Source: Leucobacter zeae
GTDB taxonomy: Bacteria; Actinomycetota; Actinomycetes; Actinomycetales; Microbacteriaceae
Length of the DNA stretch: 64,000 nucleotides
Direction: 5' to 3'
NCBI RefSeq assembly: GCF_016758175.1
Contig: NZ_QYAB01000002.1
Location: 186,001 to 250,000, forward strand
Each line of letters begins with the position of its first letter. Position 1 is the stretch's first letter. Below are positions 50,162-58,952 of the stretch, piece after piece. The notes beneath the pieces were generated by a model, which worked only from the letters and a program-made list of their open reading frames with translations, searched no databases and had not been told where the DNA came from. The translations under genes were made by a program, and so were the position numbers.

Positions 50162-51385
50162 TCAGACCACGCGCTTTCCGCCTCGCCAGACCGCCGCCGT
50201 GAGCGGCATGCCCGGTCGGTACGCGAGGTGGGTCACCGAGGGTGCGTCGAGCAGCTGGAGGTCGGCGCAGGCGCCCGGACGGATCACGCCGACGGCCCCG
50301 TGCACCTTGCCGCTCGGGCTCGTCCAGCCGTCCTCGTGCATGCCGAGCGCGATCGCGCCGCCGAGCGTTGCCGCGCGCACGGCCTCCTGCACGGTGAGGC
50401 GCATCTGGAGCACGGCGGTGGCCACGCAGAAGTTCATCGAGTTCGTGTACGAGGTGCCGGGGTTGCAGTTCGATGCGATCGCCACGACCGCGCCTGAGTC
50501 GACGAGGCGGCGCGCGGGCGCGAGCGGCATGCGGGTCGAGAGATCGCACGCGGGCAGCACGGTCGCCACCGTCCCGCGGCGACCGCCGGACCAGGATCCG
50601 GCGAGTGCCTCGACGTCGGCGTCGTCGAGGAACGCGAGGTGGTCCACGCTCAGCGCGCCGTGCTCGACGGCGAGCCGCGCCCCTGGGCCGTGCTCGAGCT
50701 GGTTGCCGTGCACGCGCGTCGCGAGGCCCTTCGCCGCGGCCGCCTCGAGCACGCGGGCCGATGCCGCGCCGTCGAACGCACCGGTCTCGCAGAAGACGTC
50801 GACGGCGCTCACGAGGGGTGCGACGGCGTCGAGCATGGGTCCGCAGACGAGGTCCAGGTACTCGGCGGGGTCGGCCCCAGCCGGTACGAGATGGGCGCCC
50901 AGAAAGGTCACCGCGTCGGCGTGCTCGGCGGCGATCCGGGCGGAGCGGACCTCGTTCTCGACGTCGAGGCCGTACCCGGTCTTGGTCTCGAGCGTCGTGG
51001 TTCCGCCGCGCCGTGCCTCCGACACGAGACGCTCGAGGTTCGCCCCGAGCTGAGCGTCGCTCGCGGCGCGCGTGGCCTGAACGGTCACGTTGATGCCGCC
51101 GGCGGCGTAGCTCTGGCCGGCCATGCGCGCCTCGAACTCGGCCGTACGATCGCCGCCGAACACCATGTGCGTGTGGGAGTCGACCCACCCGGGGAGCAGC
51201 GCGCGGCCCGCGGCGTCGAAGCGCTCGTCCGCCGCAGGGGCGTCCGCTGCGGGACCGACCCAGGCGATCCGATCGCCCTCGACGATCACGGCGGCGTCGC
51301 GCAGGCGCCCGCCGGTCTCGGGGGCGAGCGACTCGTCGTGGGTGGTCAGCTCGCCGATGTCGTCGATCAGCAGGGTCGTGCTCAT
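50162..51385 (-). CDS. hutI: Imidazolonepropionase
   Basis: 407 residues, amidohydrolase family. Metal ligands: HTH in GWVDSHTHMVFGG, HGNQLEHGPGARLAVEHGA and SVDHLAFLDD; the Asp region is FVIASNCNPG-like IASNCNPGTSYT. The substrate-binding block GGINVTVQATRAAS is also present. It hydrolyses 4-imidazolone-5-propionate to formimidoglutamate, the HutG substrate. It lies downstream of hutU on the same strand, separated by 268 bp of repeats, so co-transcription with hutU is likely but not certain. The gene remnant begins right at its stop codon. Confidence 0.95.
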   Translation of the reverse strand: MSTTLLIDDIGELTTHDESLAPETGGRLRDAAVIVEGDRIAWVGPAADAPAADERFDAAGRALLPGWVDSHTHMVFGGDRTAEFEARMAGQSYAAGGINVTVQATRAASDAQLGANLERLVSEARRGGTTTLETKTGYGLDVENEVRSARIAAEHADAVTFLGAHLVPAGADPAEYLDLVCGPMLDAVAPLVSAVDVFCETGAFDGAASARVLEAAAAKGLATRVHGNQLEHGPGARLAVEHGALSVDHLAFLDDADVEALAGSWSGGRRGTVATVLPACDLSTRMPLAPARRLVDSGAVVAIASNCNPGTSYTNSMNFCVATAVLQMRLTVQEAVRAATLGGAIALGMHEDGWTSPSGKVHGAVGVIRPGACADLQLLDAPSVTHLAYRPGMPLTAAVWRGGKRVV

Positions 51386-51413
51386 GGGGCCATTCTCTCA
51401 GCGGTGCGGGGCG

Positions 51414-51446
51414 GATCCTGCGACTCGTTTCGCTCGCGCAGGATGA
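51414..51446. repeat. Dispersed inverted repeat, 33-nt variant
   Basis: Reverse-oriented version of the 31-nt repeat at 29897-29927 with a 2-nt longer loop (GACTCGTTTCGCTCG in the centre). Its right arm is the first unit of the tandem array that follows. Confidence 0.75.
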
Positions 51447-51582
51447 CGGACGGGTCGGGTGCGGGCAGGATGACGGATCGTTCGGGTGCGGGCAGGATGA
51501 CGGACAATTCGGGGTCGCGCAGGATGACGGGTCGTTCGGGGTCGGGCAGGATGATGGACAGTTCGGGGTCGCGCAGGAGGCG
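51438..51582. repeat. 27-bp tandem array (five units)
   Basis: Units beginning GCAGGATGACGGA start at 51438, 51465, 51492, 51519, 51546 and 51573 (the last is partial). The period is exactly 27 bp, with some variation in the middle of each unit. The array seems to have grown from the right arm of the dispersed repeat at 51414. All frames are open, but no gene signals support translation. It fills most of the 268-bp hutU-hutI gap; the rest, 51583-51653, is GC-rich without a recognised signal. Confidence 0.8.
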
Positions 51583-51653
51583 CGAGGGCGACCGGGAACG
51601 GCGCAGCGGCCGCCCCGCGAACTCGTCGGAGGGGCGGCCGCCGCGCGCGCGGA

Positions 51654-53381
51654 TTACCAGGCGCGCTCGGTGTTCCGGATGGTCGGCTTGACCGGGATCC
51701 GCACGCCGCGCTCATCGGCGACCTCGGCCGCGCGCTCGTAGCCGGCGTCGACGTGGCGGATGACGCCCATGCCGGGGTCGTTGGTGAGCAGGCGCGAGAG
51801 CTTCTCGGCCGCGAGCTCGGTGCCGTCGGCCACCGACACCTGGCCGGTGTGGATGGAGCGGCCGATGCCGACCCCGCCGCCGTGGTGGATCGAGACCCAG
51901 GTCGCGCCGGAGGAGGTCGCGGTGAGGGCGTTGAGCAGCGGCCAGTCGGCGATCGCGTCGGATCCGTCGGCCATGGCCTCGGTCTCGCGGTAGGGAGAAG
52001 CGACCGACCCTGAGTCGAGGTGATCGCGGCCGATCACGATCGGCGCCTTGACCTTGCCCTCGGCGACCAGCCGGTTGAAGAGCAGCCCTGCCTGGTGGCG
52101 CTCGCCGTAGCCGAGCCAGCAGATGCGCGCGGGGAGACCCTCGTACTCGACGCGCTCGGCCGCGGCGTCGAGCCAGTGGTGCAGGTGCGTGTTCTCGGGG
52201 AACAGCTCCTTCAGCGCGGCGTCGGTGACCGCGATGTCCTCGGGATCGCCCGAGAGGGCGGCCCAGCGGAACGGTCCGAGGCCCTCGCAGAACAGCGGGC
52301 GGATGTAGGCCGGGACGAAGCCGGGGAACTCGAAGGCGCGGTCGTAGCCGCCCTTGCGGGCCTCGTCGCGGATGGAGTTGCCGTAGTCGAACACCTCGGC
52401 GCCGGCGTCCTGGAACTCGACCATGGCCTGCACGTGCGCGGCCATCGCGGCCTGCGCGTCCTTCGTGAACTGCTCGGGGTCGGCCTCCGCGCGCTCGAGG
52501 CGCTCCTCGACCCGGTAGCCGATCGGGAGGTACGACAGCGGGTCGTGAGCCGAGGTCTGGTCGGTCACGAGATCGATGGTGATCTCGCCGGCCCGGTGGC
52601 GCCGCAGGATCTCCGGGAACACCTCGGCGGCGTTGCCCACGAGCCCGACGGACCAGCCGCGCCGCTCGTCCTTGGCCTGCTGCACCTTGGCGAGCGCCTC
52701 GTCGAGATCCTCGACGACCTCGTCGAGGTAGCGCTTGCCCGCGCGGCGATCGAGGCGGGTCTTGTCGACGTCGACGATGAGGCAGGCGCCGTCGTTCAGG
52801 GTCACGGCGAGAGGCTGGGCGCCGCCCATGCCGCCGCAGCCGCCGGTGAGGGTGATGGTGCCGGCGAGCGATCCCTTGCCCTCGACGGTCTCGATGCGCT
52901 TCTGCCCCTGGAGCTTGCGCCCGGCGGCGGCGAAGGTCTCGTAGGTGCCCTGCAGGATGCCCTGCGTGCCGATGTAGATCCACGACCCTGCGGTCATCTG
53001 GCCGTACATCATGAGACCCTCGGCCTCGAGCTTGCGGAACTCGGGCCAGGTCGCCCAGTCGCCGACGAGGTTCGAGTTGGCGAGGAGCACGCGGGGCGCC
53101 CACTTGCTGGTGCGGAAGACGCCGACCGGCTTGCCGGACTGCACGAGCAGGGTCTCGTCCTCTTCCAGGTCGCGCAGGGTGTCGACGATCGCGTCGAACG
53201 CCTCCCAGCTGCGCGCGGCCCGACCCGTGCCGCCGTAGACGACGAGGTCGTCGGGGCGCTCGGCGACCTCGGGATCCAGGTTGTTCATGAGCATGCGGAG
53301 CGGGGCTTCCGTCTGCCAGCTCTTCGTCGAGATCTCGGTGCCGCGCGGGGCGCGGACGGGGCGGGCGCCGGGGAGAGACAT
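51654..53381 (-). CDS. hutU: Urocanate hydratase
   Basis: 575 residues. NAD+-dependent enzyme turning urocanate into imidazolonepropionate. Diagnostic blocks: [20 protein letters not shown], the NAD-binding [32 protein letters not shown], the urocanase signature around [15 protein letters not shown], and [26 protein letters not shown] lies 10 nt before the ATG. A candidate HutR palindrome is at 53481-53496, 100 bp upstream. Confidence 0.96.
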   Translation of the reverse strand: MSLPGARPVRAPRGTEISTKSWQTEAPLRMLMNNLDPEVAERPDDLVVYGGTGRAARSWEAFDAIVDTLRDLEEDETLLVQSGKPVGVFRTSKWAPRVLLANSNLVGDWATWPEFRKLEAEGLMMYGQMTAGSWIYIGTQGILQGTYETFAAAGRKLQGQKRIETVEGKGSLAGTITLTGGCGGMGGAQPLAVTLNDGACLIVDVDKTRLDRRAGKRYLDEVVEDLDEALAKVQQAKDERRGWSVGLVGNAAEVFPEILRRHRAGEITIDLVTDQTSAHDPLSYLPIGYRVEERLERAEADPEQFTKDAQAAMAAHVQAMVEFQDAGAEVFDYGNSIRDEARKGGYDRAFEFPGFVPAYIRPLFCEGLGPFRWAALSGDPEDIAVTDAALKELFPENTHLHHWLDAAAERVEYEGLPARICWLGYGERHQAGLLFNRLVAEGKVKAPIVIGRDHLDSGSVASPYRETEAMADGSDAIADWPLLNALTATSSGATWVSIHHGGGVGIGRSIHTGQVSVADGTELAAEKLSRLLTNDPGMGVIRHVDAGYERAAEVADERGVRIPVKPTIRNTERAW

Positions 53382-53480
53382 GGCGTGCGATCCTTTCGAT
53401 GGGGCCCGGCAGCTGCGCCGGGCGATGACTCAATTCCAGCGTGTCTCGAGCCTCGCGACAACGCGTAACCGTGCGCCACC

Positions 53481-53496
53481 GTCCGGGATCCCGGAC
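53481..53496. promoter_or_regulatory. Candidate HutR operator 3 (hutU promoter)
   Basis: GTCCGGGATCCCGGAC, same arms as at 43327 and 43385, centre GATC. It lies 100 bp before the hutU start codon. Confidence 0.65.
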
Positions 53497-53552
53497 GTTG
53501 CGGTCGTGCGGCCGGTGCGGATCCCCGACCGCTTCGAATTGCCCGGCACACG

Positions 53553-53613
53553 GAATCCGCCCGGCTTTGTCCGAGTCGGCTGCTCTGCAACTCGGACAAC
53601 GACGGGCGGATTC
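53553..53613. terminator. Long hairpin between the downstream permease and hutU
   Basis: Arms 53553-53576 and 53590-53613 match at 22 of 24 positions, with a 13-nt loop. It lies 28 bp after the permease stop (53642, minus strand) and before the hutU promoter, where it would insulate the two genes. Confidence 0.7.
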
Positions 53614-53641
53614 GCCTCGGGTCTGCGACGGCGCCCGCCGA

Positions 53642-55177
53642 CTAGAGCTTCTGCTCCGTGACGACGTCCACGAGCTCGGTGCCGTAGGCCCCCGGCTCGG
53701 TGCCGTGGCCGATCTGCTGGTACACGGCGGGGTTGCGGCGCTTCAGCGCGCGACCCCACACGATCCCGATGATGCCTGCGACGAGCACGATGATCGGCAG
53801 CACGTAGGTCGCCGCGGTCGGCGCCTCCTGGCCCATCTGCACGTGGAAGTTCGCGATGATCATGATGAACACCCACGCCAGCAGCGCGCCGGAGACGAGG
53901 GGCGCGACGAGGGTCGTCCACATCCCCAGGCCGCGGCGATCCCTGCGGAAGAACCCGATCACCGCGGCCGCGATGACGGCCATCAGCAGCACGAGGCCCA
54001 TGGCGCCCGTGTTGGTGAGCCAGGTGAACATGGTGAGCACGGGGTACAGGAAGCCCACCTCGCCGAGGGCCGCGGCGCCCCCGGTCGCGCCGTGGATCGC
54101 GAAGCCGATCGTGACCACGAGCGCGATGGACGTCTGGGCGACCGAGCCCGCCCACGGGGCGCCGTGCTTCGAGGTGCCGGCGAACCACCCGGGCAGCACG
54201 CCCTCGCGCCCCAGCGAGAAGAAGTAGCGGGCGACCGCGTTGTGGAACGACTGCAGCGACGCGAAGAGGCTCGTGAGGAAGAGGATGTTCATGATGTCGA
54301 CGAAGATCACGCTGACGTGGTCGGACATGAAGACGAACATGAGGTCGGGGCCCGACGCCTGGGAGGCGCCGACGATGTTCGACGGGCCGAGGCCGACCGA
54401 GAACGCCCAGGCGCTGAACGCGTAGAAGAGCCCGATGATGGCGACGGCCGCGTATGTCGCACGCGGAACGGTCCGCTTCGGGTCCTTCGCCTCCTCGCCG
54501 TAGATGGCTGCGCCCTCGAAGCCCATGAACGCGGCGACGCCGAAGACGAGCACGATGCCGAGCGATGGGCCGAAGAGCTCGGCGGGGTTGAGCGTGGTCG
54601 CGGTCACGCCCTCCGGGGCGACGGCGAGCGAGACGATGTCGAAGACGATGACCACCAGGAACTCGAGCGCGACGAGCACGCCGAGCACCTTCGCCGAGAG
54701 ATCGACGCGGTTGACGCCGAGCACGCCGACGATCGCGATGCAGATGACGATCCACATCCACCACGGCGATGCGAAGCCGAACTTGGCTTCGAGGAACATC
54801 GAGAGCTGGAAGCCGAACAGGCCGTAGACGCCGATCTGCATCGCGTTGTAGGAGACGAGTGCGATGAGCGATGCGCCCACGCCGACCGGGCGGCCGAGCC
54901 CCTGCGCGATGTACGCGTAGAAGGCGCCGGCGTTCGTGACGTAGCGGCCCATGGCCGTGTATCCGACGGCGAAGACCGTGAGGATCGCCGCGATGAGCAG
55001 GAAGCCGAGCGGCACTCCGAGCGACTCGGTGACGGCGAACGACGTCGTGACGCCGCCTGCGACGACGGTCAGCGGTGCCGACGCCGCGATGATCATCAGG
55101 GTGATCGCCGGGACGCCGAGGGTGCGGCGGCTGAGCCCGTTGCCCTGCGGCGTTTCGGGTGCTGATGCGGTGTTCAT
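53642..55177 (-). CDS. APC-superfamily amino acid permease
   Basis: 511 residues, about 12 helices. Motifs: LGVPAITLMIIAASAPLTVV at helix 1, GRYVTNAGAFYAYIAQGLGR, FAAFMGFEG-like VAAFMGFEGAAIYGEEAKDP and SLFASLQSFHNAVARYFFSL. This is the group annotated as amino acid permeases of unknown specificity (YhdG/GABA-like). It is upstream of hutU on the same strand, with a hairpin between. A second histidine/urocanate carrier is possible but unproven. Its promoter region (55178-55300) shows no copy of the hut palindrome. Confidence 0.87.
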   Translation of the reverse strand: MNTASAPETPQGNGLSRRTLGVPAITLMIIAASAPLTVVAGGVTTSFAVTESLGVPLGFLLIAAILTVFAVGYTAMGRYVTNAGAFYAYIAQGLGRPVGVGASLIALVSYNAMQIGVYGLFGFQLSMFLEAKFGFASPWWMWIVICIAIVGVLGVNRVDLSAKVLGVLVALEFLVVIVFDIVSLAVAPEGVTATTLNPAELFGPSLGIVLVFGVAAFMGFEGAAIYGEEAKDPKRTVPRATYAAVAIIGLFYAFSAWAFSVGLGPSNIVGASQASGPDLMFVFMSDHVSVIFVDIMNILFLTSLFASLQSFHNAVARYFFSLGREGVLPGWFAGTSKHGAPWAGSVAQTSIALVVTIGFAIHGATGGAAALGEVGFLYPVLTMFTWLTNTGAMGLVLLMAVIAAAVIGFFRRDRRGLGMWTTLVAPLVSGALLAWVFIMIIANFHVQMGQEAPTAATYVLPIIVLVAGIIGIVWGRALKRRNPAVYQQIGHGTEPGAYGTELVDVVTEQKL

Positions 55178-55458
55178 GTCTGGTCCAGATCCTTCCGGAG
55201 TGCGACGGTGCACGATGCCGGCATCGACGCTGACGGGGGTGTGATCCGAGTGTAGGAAGGAAGGCGGCGCGGCACTACGGCGGGCGTATGCAGCGCGCGC
55301 AGAGCACATGTCGCAGAGCGAACGGCTGTCCAAGTGGATAGTCGAGTGCGGCCCCACGCCGGGACCCGGACGGTTCCGCTGCCGGCGCGATGCAGGCCAT
55401 CGGGAACGCAGATGGCGCCGGGGTCCCCGGCGTCCCCGCCGCTCGGTAGGCTGTGCCC

Positions 55459-55521
55459 ATGCACGCGATGATGCGACGAGGCGAGGGGCGCACCGGCCCG
55501 GAAGCCGCGGGTGCGTCGTGA
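55459..55521 (+). CDS. Possible leaderless 20-residue leader peptide
   Basis: A -10-like TAGGCT lies 7 nt before this ATG (the spacing of actinobacterial leaderless mRNAs), and the frame (MHAMMRRGEGRTGPEAAGAS) ends in TGA overlapping the GTG start of the next gene by 4 bp. It could couple translation to the membrane-protein gene, which has no good ribosome site of its own. The remaining 340 bp between 55178 and 55517 show no other gene. Confidence 0.4.
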   Translation: MHAMMRRGEGRTGPEAAGAS

Positions 55522-56060
55522 CGATCCTCGCAGGCACGGCGATGCTCGTATCGGGAGCGGTCTGCTTCTGCGGCGCGCTCGCGACGCGGCGCTGGCTCGG
55601 CATCCTCGCCTCGGGGGCGATGCTGCTCGCGATGCTCGACCTCGCGCTGTGGCGCCTCGTGCCGGCGATCGTCTGGGCGCTGCTGCTGCTCATCGCCGGG
55701 GGCGCGCTCGGGAGCGCGTTGCGGCCCCGCGCGGACGCGCCGATGCAGCGCTGGCGGATCGGACGCGTGGCCGCGCTCGTGGCGGCGCTCGCGTATCTCT
55801 GCATGGCATGGCTCGTCGTGATGCACGGCGGGGGCGGGGGATCCGCCGAGGCGGACGCCCCTGCGCCCGTGCACGCCGGTCACGCGATGGGCGGATCGGT
55901 GCTCGGCCTGATCCCGCTCGCGCTGTCGGCGCTGCTCGCGATGGTCCTCGGGGTGATCGCGGTCGTGGCGGTCGGCAGCCGGAGGCGCGTCCTGGCGCTC
56001 GAGGCCGGCGGCATGGGGGTGATGCTCGCGGCCATGCTCGGCGCGATGCTGGTGCCATGA
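55518..56060 (+). CDS. Integral membrane protein of unknown function (DUF5134-like)
   Basis: 180 residues with five hydrophobic segments: about 3-20, 22-40, 42-60, 80-100 (VAALVAALAYLCMAWLVVMH) and 125-150, plus a last one near 165. A His/Gly-rich stretch (MHGGGGGSAEADAPAPVHAG, then HAMGG) lies between helices 4 and 5 and could bind metal. The layout recalls the actinobacterial DUF5134 family, but I am not certain. GTG at 55518 overlaps the stop of a 20-codon leaderless frame. Confidence 0.65.
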   Translation: MTILAGTAMLVSGAVCFCGALATRRWLGILASGAMLLAMLDLALWRLVPAIVWALLLLIAGGALGSALRPRADAPMQRWRIGRVAALVAALAYLCMAWLVVMHGGGGGSAEADAPAPVHAGHAMGGSVLGLIPLALSALLAMVLGVIAVVAVGSRRRVLALEAGGMGVMLAAMLGAMLVP

Positions 56061-56093
56061 TCCCGTGCTCCGGGGTCCCCGCAGGCGCAACGA

Positions 56094-56138
56094 CCGAGGC
56101 CCCGTTCCCCGCGATCATCGCGGGGAACGGGGCCTCGG
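56094..56138. terminator. Perfect bidirectional terminator hairpin
   Basis: A 22-bp perfect stem (56094-56115 with 56117-56138) with a single-base centre. It lies between the convergent stops at 56060 and 56149. Confidence 0.75.
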
Positions 56139-56148
56139 CGGGTGCGGC

Positions 56149-57291
56149 CTAGAGCGTGTTGCCGAGCTTGAAGCCCTTCTCGCCGTCTTCGTCACGGGTG
56201 TACGAGAACCCGTCGGCGCCGATGGTCACGGCCATCTCGCTGTCGTCCGTGCGCGCGACGACGGGCTGCGGGTTGCCGTCGAGGTCGAGCACGAGCGAGC
56301 CGTCGGTGTACCACGACGGCACGACCGGGTTGCCCCACCAGTCGCGGCGCTGGTTGTCGTGCACGTCCCACGTGACGACCGGGTTGTCGGGGTCTCCCGT
56401 GTAGTAGTCCTGCGTGTAGATCTCGACGCGGTGCCCGTCGGGATCGCGCAGGTACAGGTAGAACGCGTTCGAGACGCCGTGTCGGCCGGGGCCGCGCTCG
56501 ATGCTGTCCGAGCGGCGCAGCGAGCCCAGCTTGTCGCAGATCGCGAGGATGTTGTGCTTCTCGTGCGTCGCGAAGCACACGTGGTGCATGCGCGGGCCGT
56601 CGCCGCCGGTCATGGCGGTGTCGTGCACGGTCGGCTTGCGGCGCATCCACGCGGCGTAGACGGTGCCCTCGTGGTCCTGGATGTCCTCCGTCACCCGGAA
56701 CCCGAGGTTCTGCATGAACCCGACCGCGCGCGGAACATCCGGCGTGATCTGGTTGAAGTGGTCGAGGCGCACGAGCTCGCCCGGGATGTGCAGGTCGTAG
56801 CGCCACGACATCCGCTCGGTGTGCTCGGTCTGGTAGAAGAACTCGTAGGGGAACCCGAGCGGGTCGACCACGCGCACCGAGTCGCCGATGCCGGTCACGA
56901 AACCGTTCGGGTTGCGGCGCACCTCGCAGCCGAGCTCCTCGTAGAACGCGACCGCGAGGTCGAGGTCCTCGGGCGTGCGCACCCGGTAGGAGAACGCGGC
57001 GACGGCCGCGACCGGGCCCTTGCGGAGCACCAGGTTGTGGTGGATGAACTCCTCGGTCGAGCGCAGGTAGATCGCCTCGTCGTCCTCGGTGGTCACGTAC
57101 AGCCCGAGCACGTCGACGTAGAACTCGCGCGATGCCGCGAGGTCGGTGACGATGAGCTCCATGTAGGCGCAGCGCAGGATGTCCGGCGCGGGCGAGGTGG
57201 GAGTCGGGATCGGGTTCTCGGACTGGATCGGGGCCTCCTTGGTGACCCAGAACCCGGCCGACTGCTTGTCTGCTTCGTTGAGCTTTGCCAT
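56149..57291 (-). CDS. hpaD: 3,4-dihydroxyphenylacetate (homoprotocatechuate) 2,3-dioxygenase
   Basis: 380 residues, type I extradiol dioxygenase with two vicinal-oxygen-chelate repeats in each half. It closely matches, from memory, the Brevibacterium fuscum HPCD and Arthrobacter MndD proteins: CAYMELIVTDLAASREFYVD, HHNLVLRKGPVAAVAAF and GNPVVPSWYTDGSLVLDLDG. Metal ligands: His ~178 in RLDHFNQ, His ~236 in GPRMHHVCFA and Glu ~288 in HRVEIYTQ. Whether the metal is Fe(II) or Mn(II) cannot be told. It cleaves homoprotocatechuate to 5-carboxymethyl-2-hydroxymuconate semialdehyde, the HpaE substrate. Last gene of the hpaG-gntR-hpaE-hpaD operon, with an N-terminal extension of about 20 residues. 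Confidence 0.95.
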   Translation of the reverse strand: MAKLNEADKQSAGFWVTKEAPIQSENPIPTPTSPAPDILRCAYMELIVTDLAASREFYVDVLGLYVTTEDDEAIYLRSTEEFIHHNLVLRKGPVAAVAAFSYRVRTPEDLDLAVAFYEELGCEVRRNPNGFVTGIGDSVRVVDPLGFPYEFFYQTEHTERMSWRYDLHIPGELVRLDHFNQITPDVPRAVGFMQNLGFRVTEDIQDHEGTVYAAWMRRKPTVHDTAMTGGDGPRMHHVCFATHEKHNILAICDKLGSLRRSDSIERGPGRHGVSNAFYLYLRDPDGHRVEIYTQDYYTGDPDNPVVTWDVHDNQRRDWWGNPVVPSWYTDGSLVLDLDGNPQPVVARTDDSEMAVTIGADGFSYTRDEDGEKGFKLGNTL

Positions 57292-57315
57292 GTTCGCTTC
57301 CTTGCGTGGTTCCCG

Positions 57316-57346
57316 TCATGCCGCGCGACGGAGGAGTCGCGGCATC
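57316..57346. repeat. 31-nt dispersed inverted repeat, compensated-arm version
   Basis: Begins TCATGCCGCGCGACGGAG and ends GTCGCGGCATC. It is aligned base for base with the repeat at 29897-29927: the arm triplet CCT/AGG has become GCC/GGC on both sides, and the rest of the frame is kept. Confidence 0.7.
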
Positions 57347-57353
57347 TCGGCGA

Positions 57354-57384
57354 GATCCTGCGACTCGTTCCTCGCGCAGGATGA
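57354..57384. repeat. 31-nt dispersed inverted repeat, copy 2
   Basis: Exact reverse complement of the repeat at 29897-29927, 7 nt after the compensated version. It lies between hpaE (stop at 57399) and the hpaD start, within the operon. Confidence 0.8.
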
Positions 57385-57398
57385 CGGGGGAATGGGGA

Positions 57399-58895
57399 TT
57401 ACTTGCTCGCGCCGAACCGGGGCGAGTGCGCCTCGTTGAGCGTGATGTGGACGGCCTGCTGATCGGTGTAGAAGTCGATCGAGCGGTAGCCGCCCTCGTG
57501 CCCGAGGCCCGAGGCCTTGACCCCGCCGAACGGCGTCCGCAGGTCGCGCACGTTGTTCGAGTTGAGCCACACCATGCCGGCTTCGACCGACTGCGCGAAG
57601 TTGTGCGCGCGCTTGAGGTTCGAGGTCCAGATGTAGGCCGCGAGGCCGTACTTGGTGTTGTTCGCGAGCGCGAGCGCCTCCTCGTCGGTGTCGAAGGGGG
57701 TGATGGCGACGACCGGGCCGAAGATCTCCTCCTGGAAGATGCGCGCGTCGGGGGAGACGTCGGCGAACACCGTCGGGGCGACGTAGTTGCCCGTGGGGAA
57801 GCCCTCGGGCCGTCCGCCGCCGGCGACGAGCCGGCCCTCGCCCTTGCCGATCTCGACGTAGCTCATGACCTTCGCGTAGTGCTCGGGGTGCACGAGCGCG
57901 CCGACCTCCGTCGCGGGGTCGCTCGGCAGACCGACGACCACGTTCTTCGCGCGCTCGGCGTACCGCTCCACGAACTCGTCGTAGATGTCGCGCTGCACCA
58001 GGATGCGGCTGCCCGCGGTGCACCGCTCGCCGTTCAGGCTGAACACGCCGAACACGGTGGCGTCGAGCGCGGCGTCGAGGTCGGCGTCGGCGAAGACGAC
58101 GGCGGGGCTCTTGCCTCCGAGCTCCATCGAGAGGCCCTTGAGGAACGGGGCGGCGTTGCCGAAGATGAGCGATCCCGTGCTGCTCTCGCCGGTGAACGAG
58201 ATGAGGGGGACGTCGGGGTGCTTCACGAGCGCGTCGCCCGCCTCCTCGCCGAGGCCGTTGACGAGGTTGAAGACGCCGTCGGGGACCCCGGCCTCGCGGA
58301 AGATCTCGGCCCAGAGCGACGCCGAGAGCGGAGTGAACTCGGCGGGCTTCAGCACGACCGTGTTGCCGGTCGCGAGCGCCGGGCCGAGCTTCCACGACTC
58401 GAGCATGAACGGGGTGTTCCACGGGGTGATGAGGCCGGCGACGCCGATGGGCTTGCGGTTGACGTAGTTCACCTGGCGGCCGGGCACCTTGAAGGTGTCG
58501 TCGTGCTGCGCCACGATCAGGTCGGCGAAGAAGCGGAAGTTCTCGGCCGCGCGGCGGGCCTGGCCCTTCGCCTGGGTGATCGGCAGGCCCGAGTCGAAGC
58601 TCTCGAGCTCGGCGAGCTGCGCGTCGCGCGACTCGACGATGTCGGCCACGCGGTGGAGCACCCGCGAGCGCTCGCGGGGGAGCATCCGCGGCCACGGACC
58701 CTCGTCGAAGGCGCGCTTCGCTGCGGCCACCGCGAGGTCGATGTCGGCCTGCTGGCCCGCGGATGCACGGATGTAGTTCTCGTTGGTGACGGGATCGAGG
58801 ACGTCGAACTCCTCGCCGCCGACGGAGTCGACGAACGCGCCGTCGATGAAGTGGCGGATCTTGTCGGGGAGCCCTGCTGGCTGCTCGTGGGTCAT
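57399..58895 (-). CDS. hpaE: 5-carboxymethyl-2-hydroxymuconate-semialdehyde dehydrogenase
   Basis: 498 residues, ALDH superfamily. Catalytic Cys in FSLNGERCTAGSRI, Glu in SMELGGKSPAVVF, NAD motif FTGESSTGSLI, and the oxyanion Asn in LITPWNTPFMLESWK. The N-terminus KIRHFIDGAFVDSVGGEEFD is characteristic of HpaE. It oxidises the ring-cleavage semialdehyde to the trioate. ATG at 58895 has GGAGA six nt upstream; an upstream in-frame TTG at 58907 is less likely. 57 bp after the GntR gene. Confidence 0.93.
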   Translation of the reverse strand: MTHEQPAGLPDKIRHFIDGAFVDSVGGEEFDVLDPVTNENYIRASAGQQADIDLAVAAAKRAFDEGPWPRMLPRERSRVLHRVADIVESRDAQLAELESFDSGLPITQAKGQARRAAENFRFFADLIVAQHDDTFKVPGRQVNYVNRKPIGVAGLITPWNTPFMLESWKLGPALATGNTVVLKPAEFTPLSASLWAEIFREAGVPDGVFNLVNGLGEEAGDALVKHPDVPLISFTGESSTGSLIFGNAAPFLKGLSMELGGKSPAVVFADADLDAALDATVFGVFSLNGERCTAGSRILVQRDIYDEFVERYAERAKNVVVGLPSDPATEVGALVHPEHYAKVMSYVEIGKGEGRLVAGGGRPEGFPTGNYVAPTVFADVSPDARIFQEEIFGPVVAITPFDTDEEALALANNTKYGLAAYIWTSNLKRAHNFAQSVEAGMVWLNSNNVRDLRTPFGGVKASGLGHEGGYRSIDFYTDQQAVHITLNEAHSPRFGASK

Positions 58896-58952
58896 GGTTC
58901 TCTCCAATGGGTTCTGGATGGAAACGGGGTCGGGGTGTCTGGGGCGCGGAGC

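Noticed and set aside
51438-51582. CRISPR array
   Set aside because: Period is 27 bp with no separate spacers of unique sequence, and no cas genes are near; it is a simple tandem repeat.
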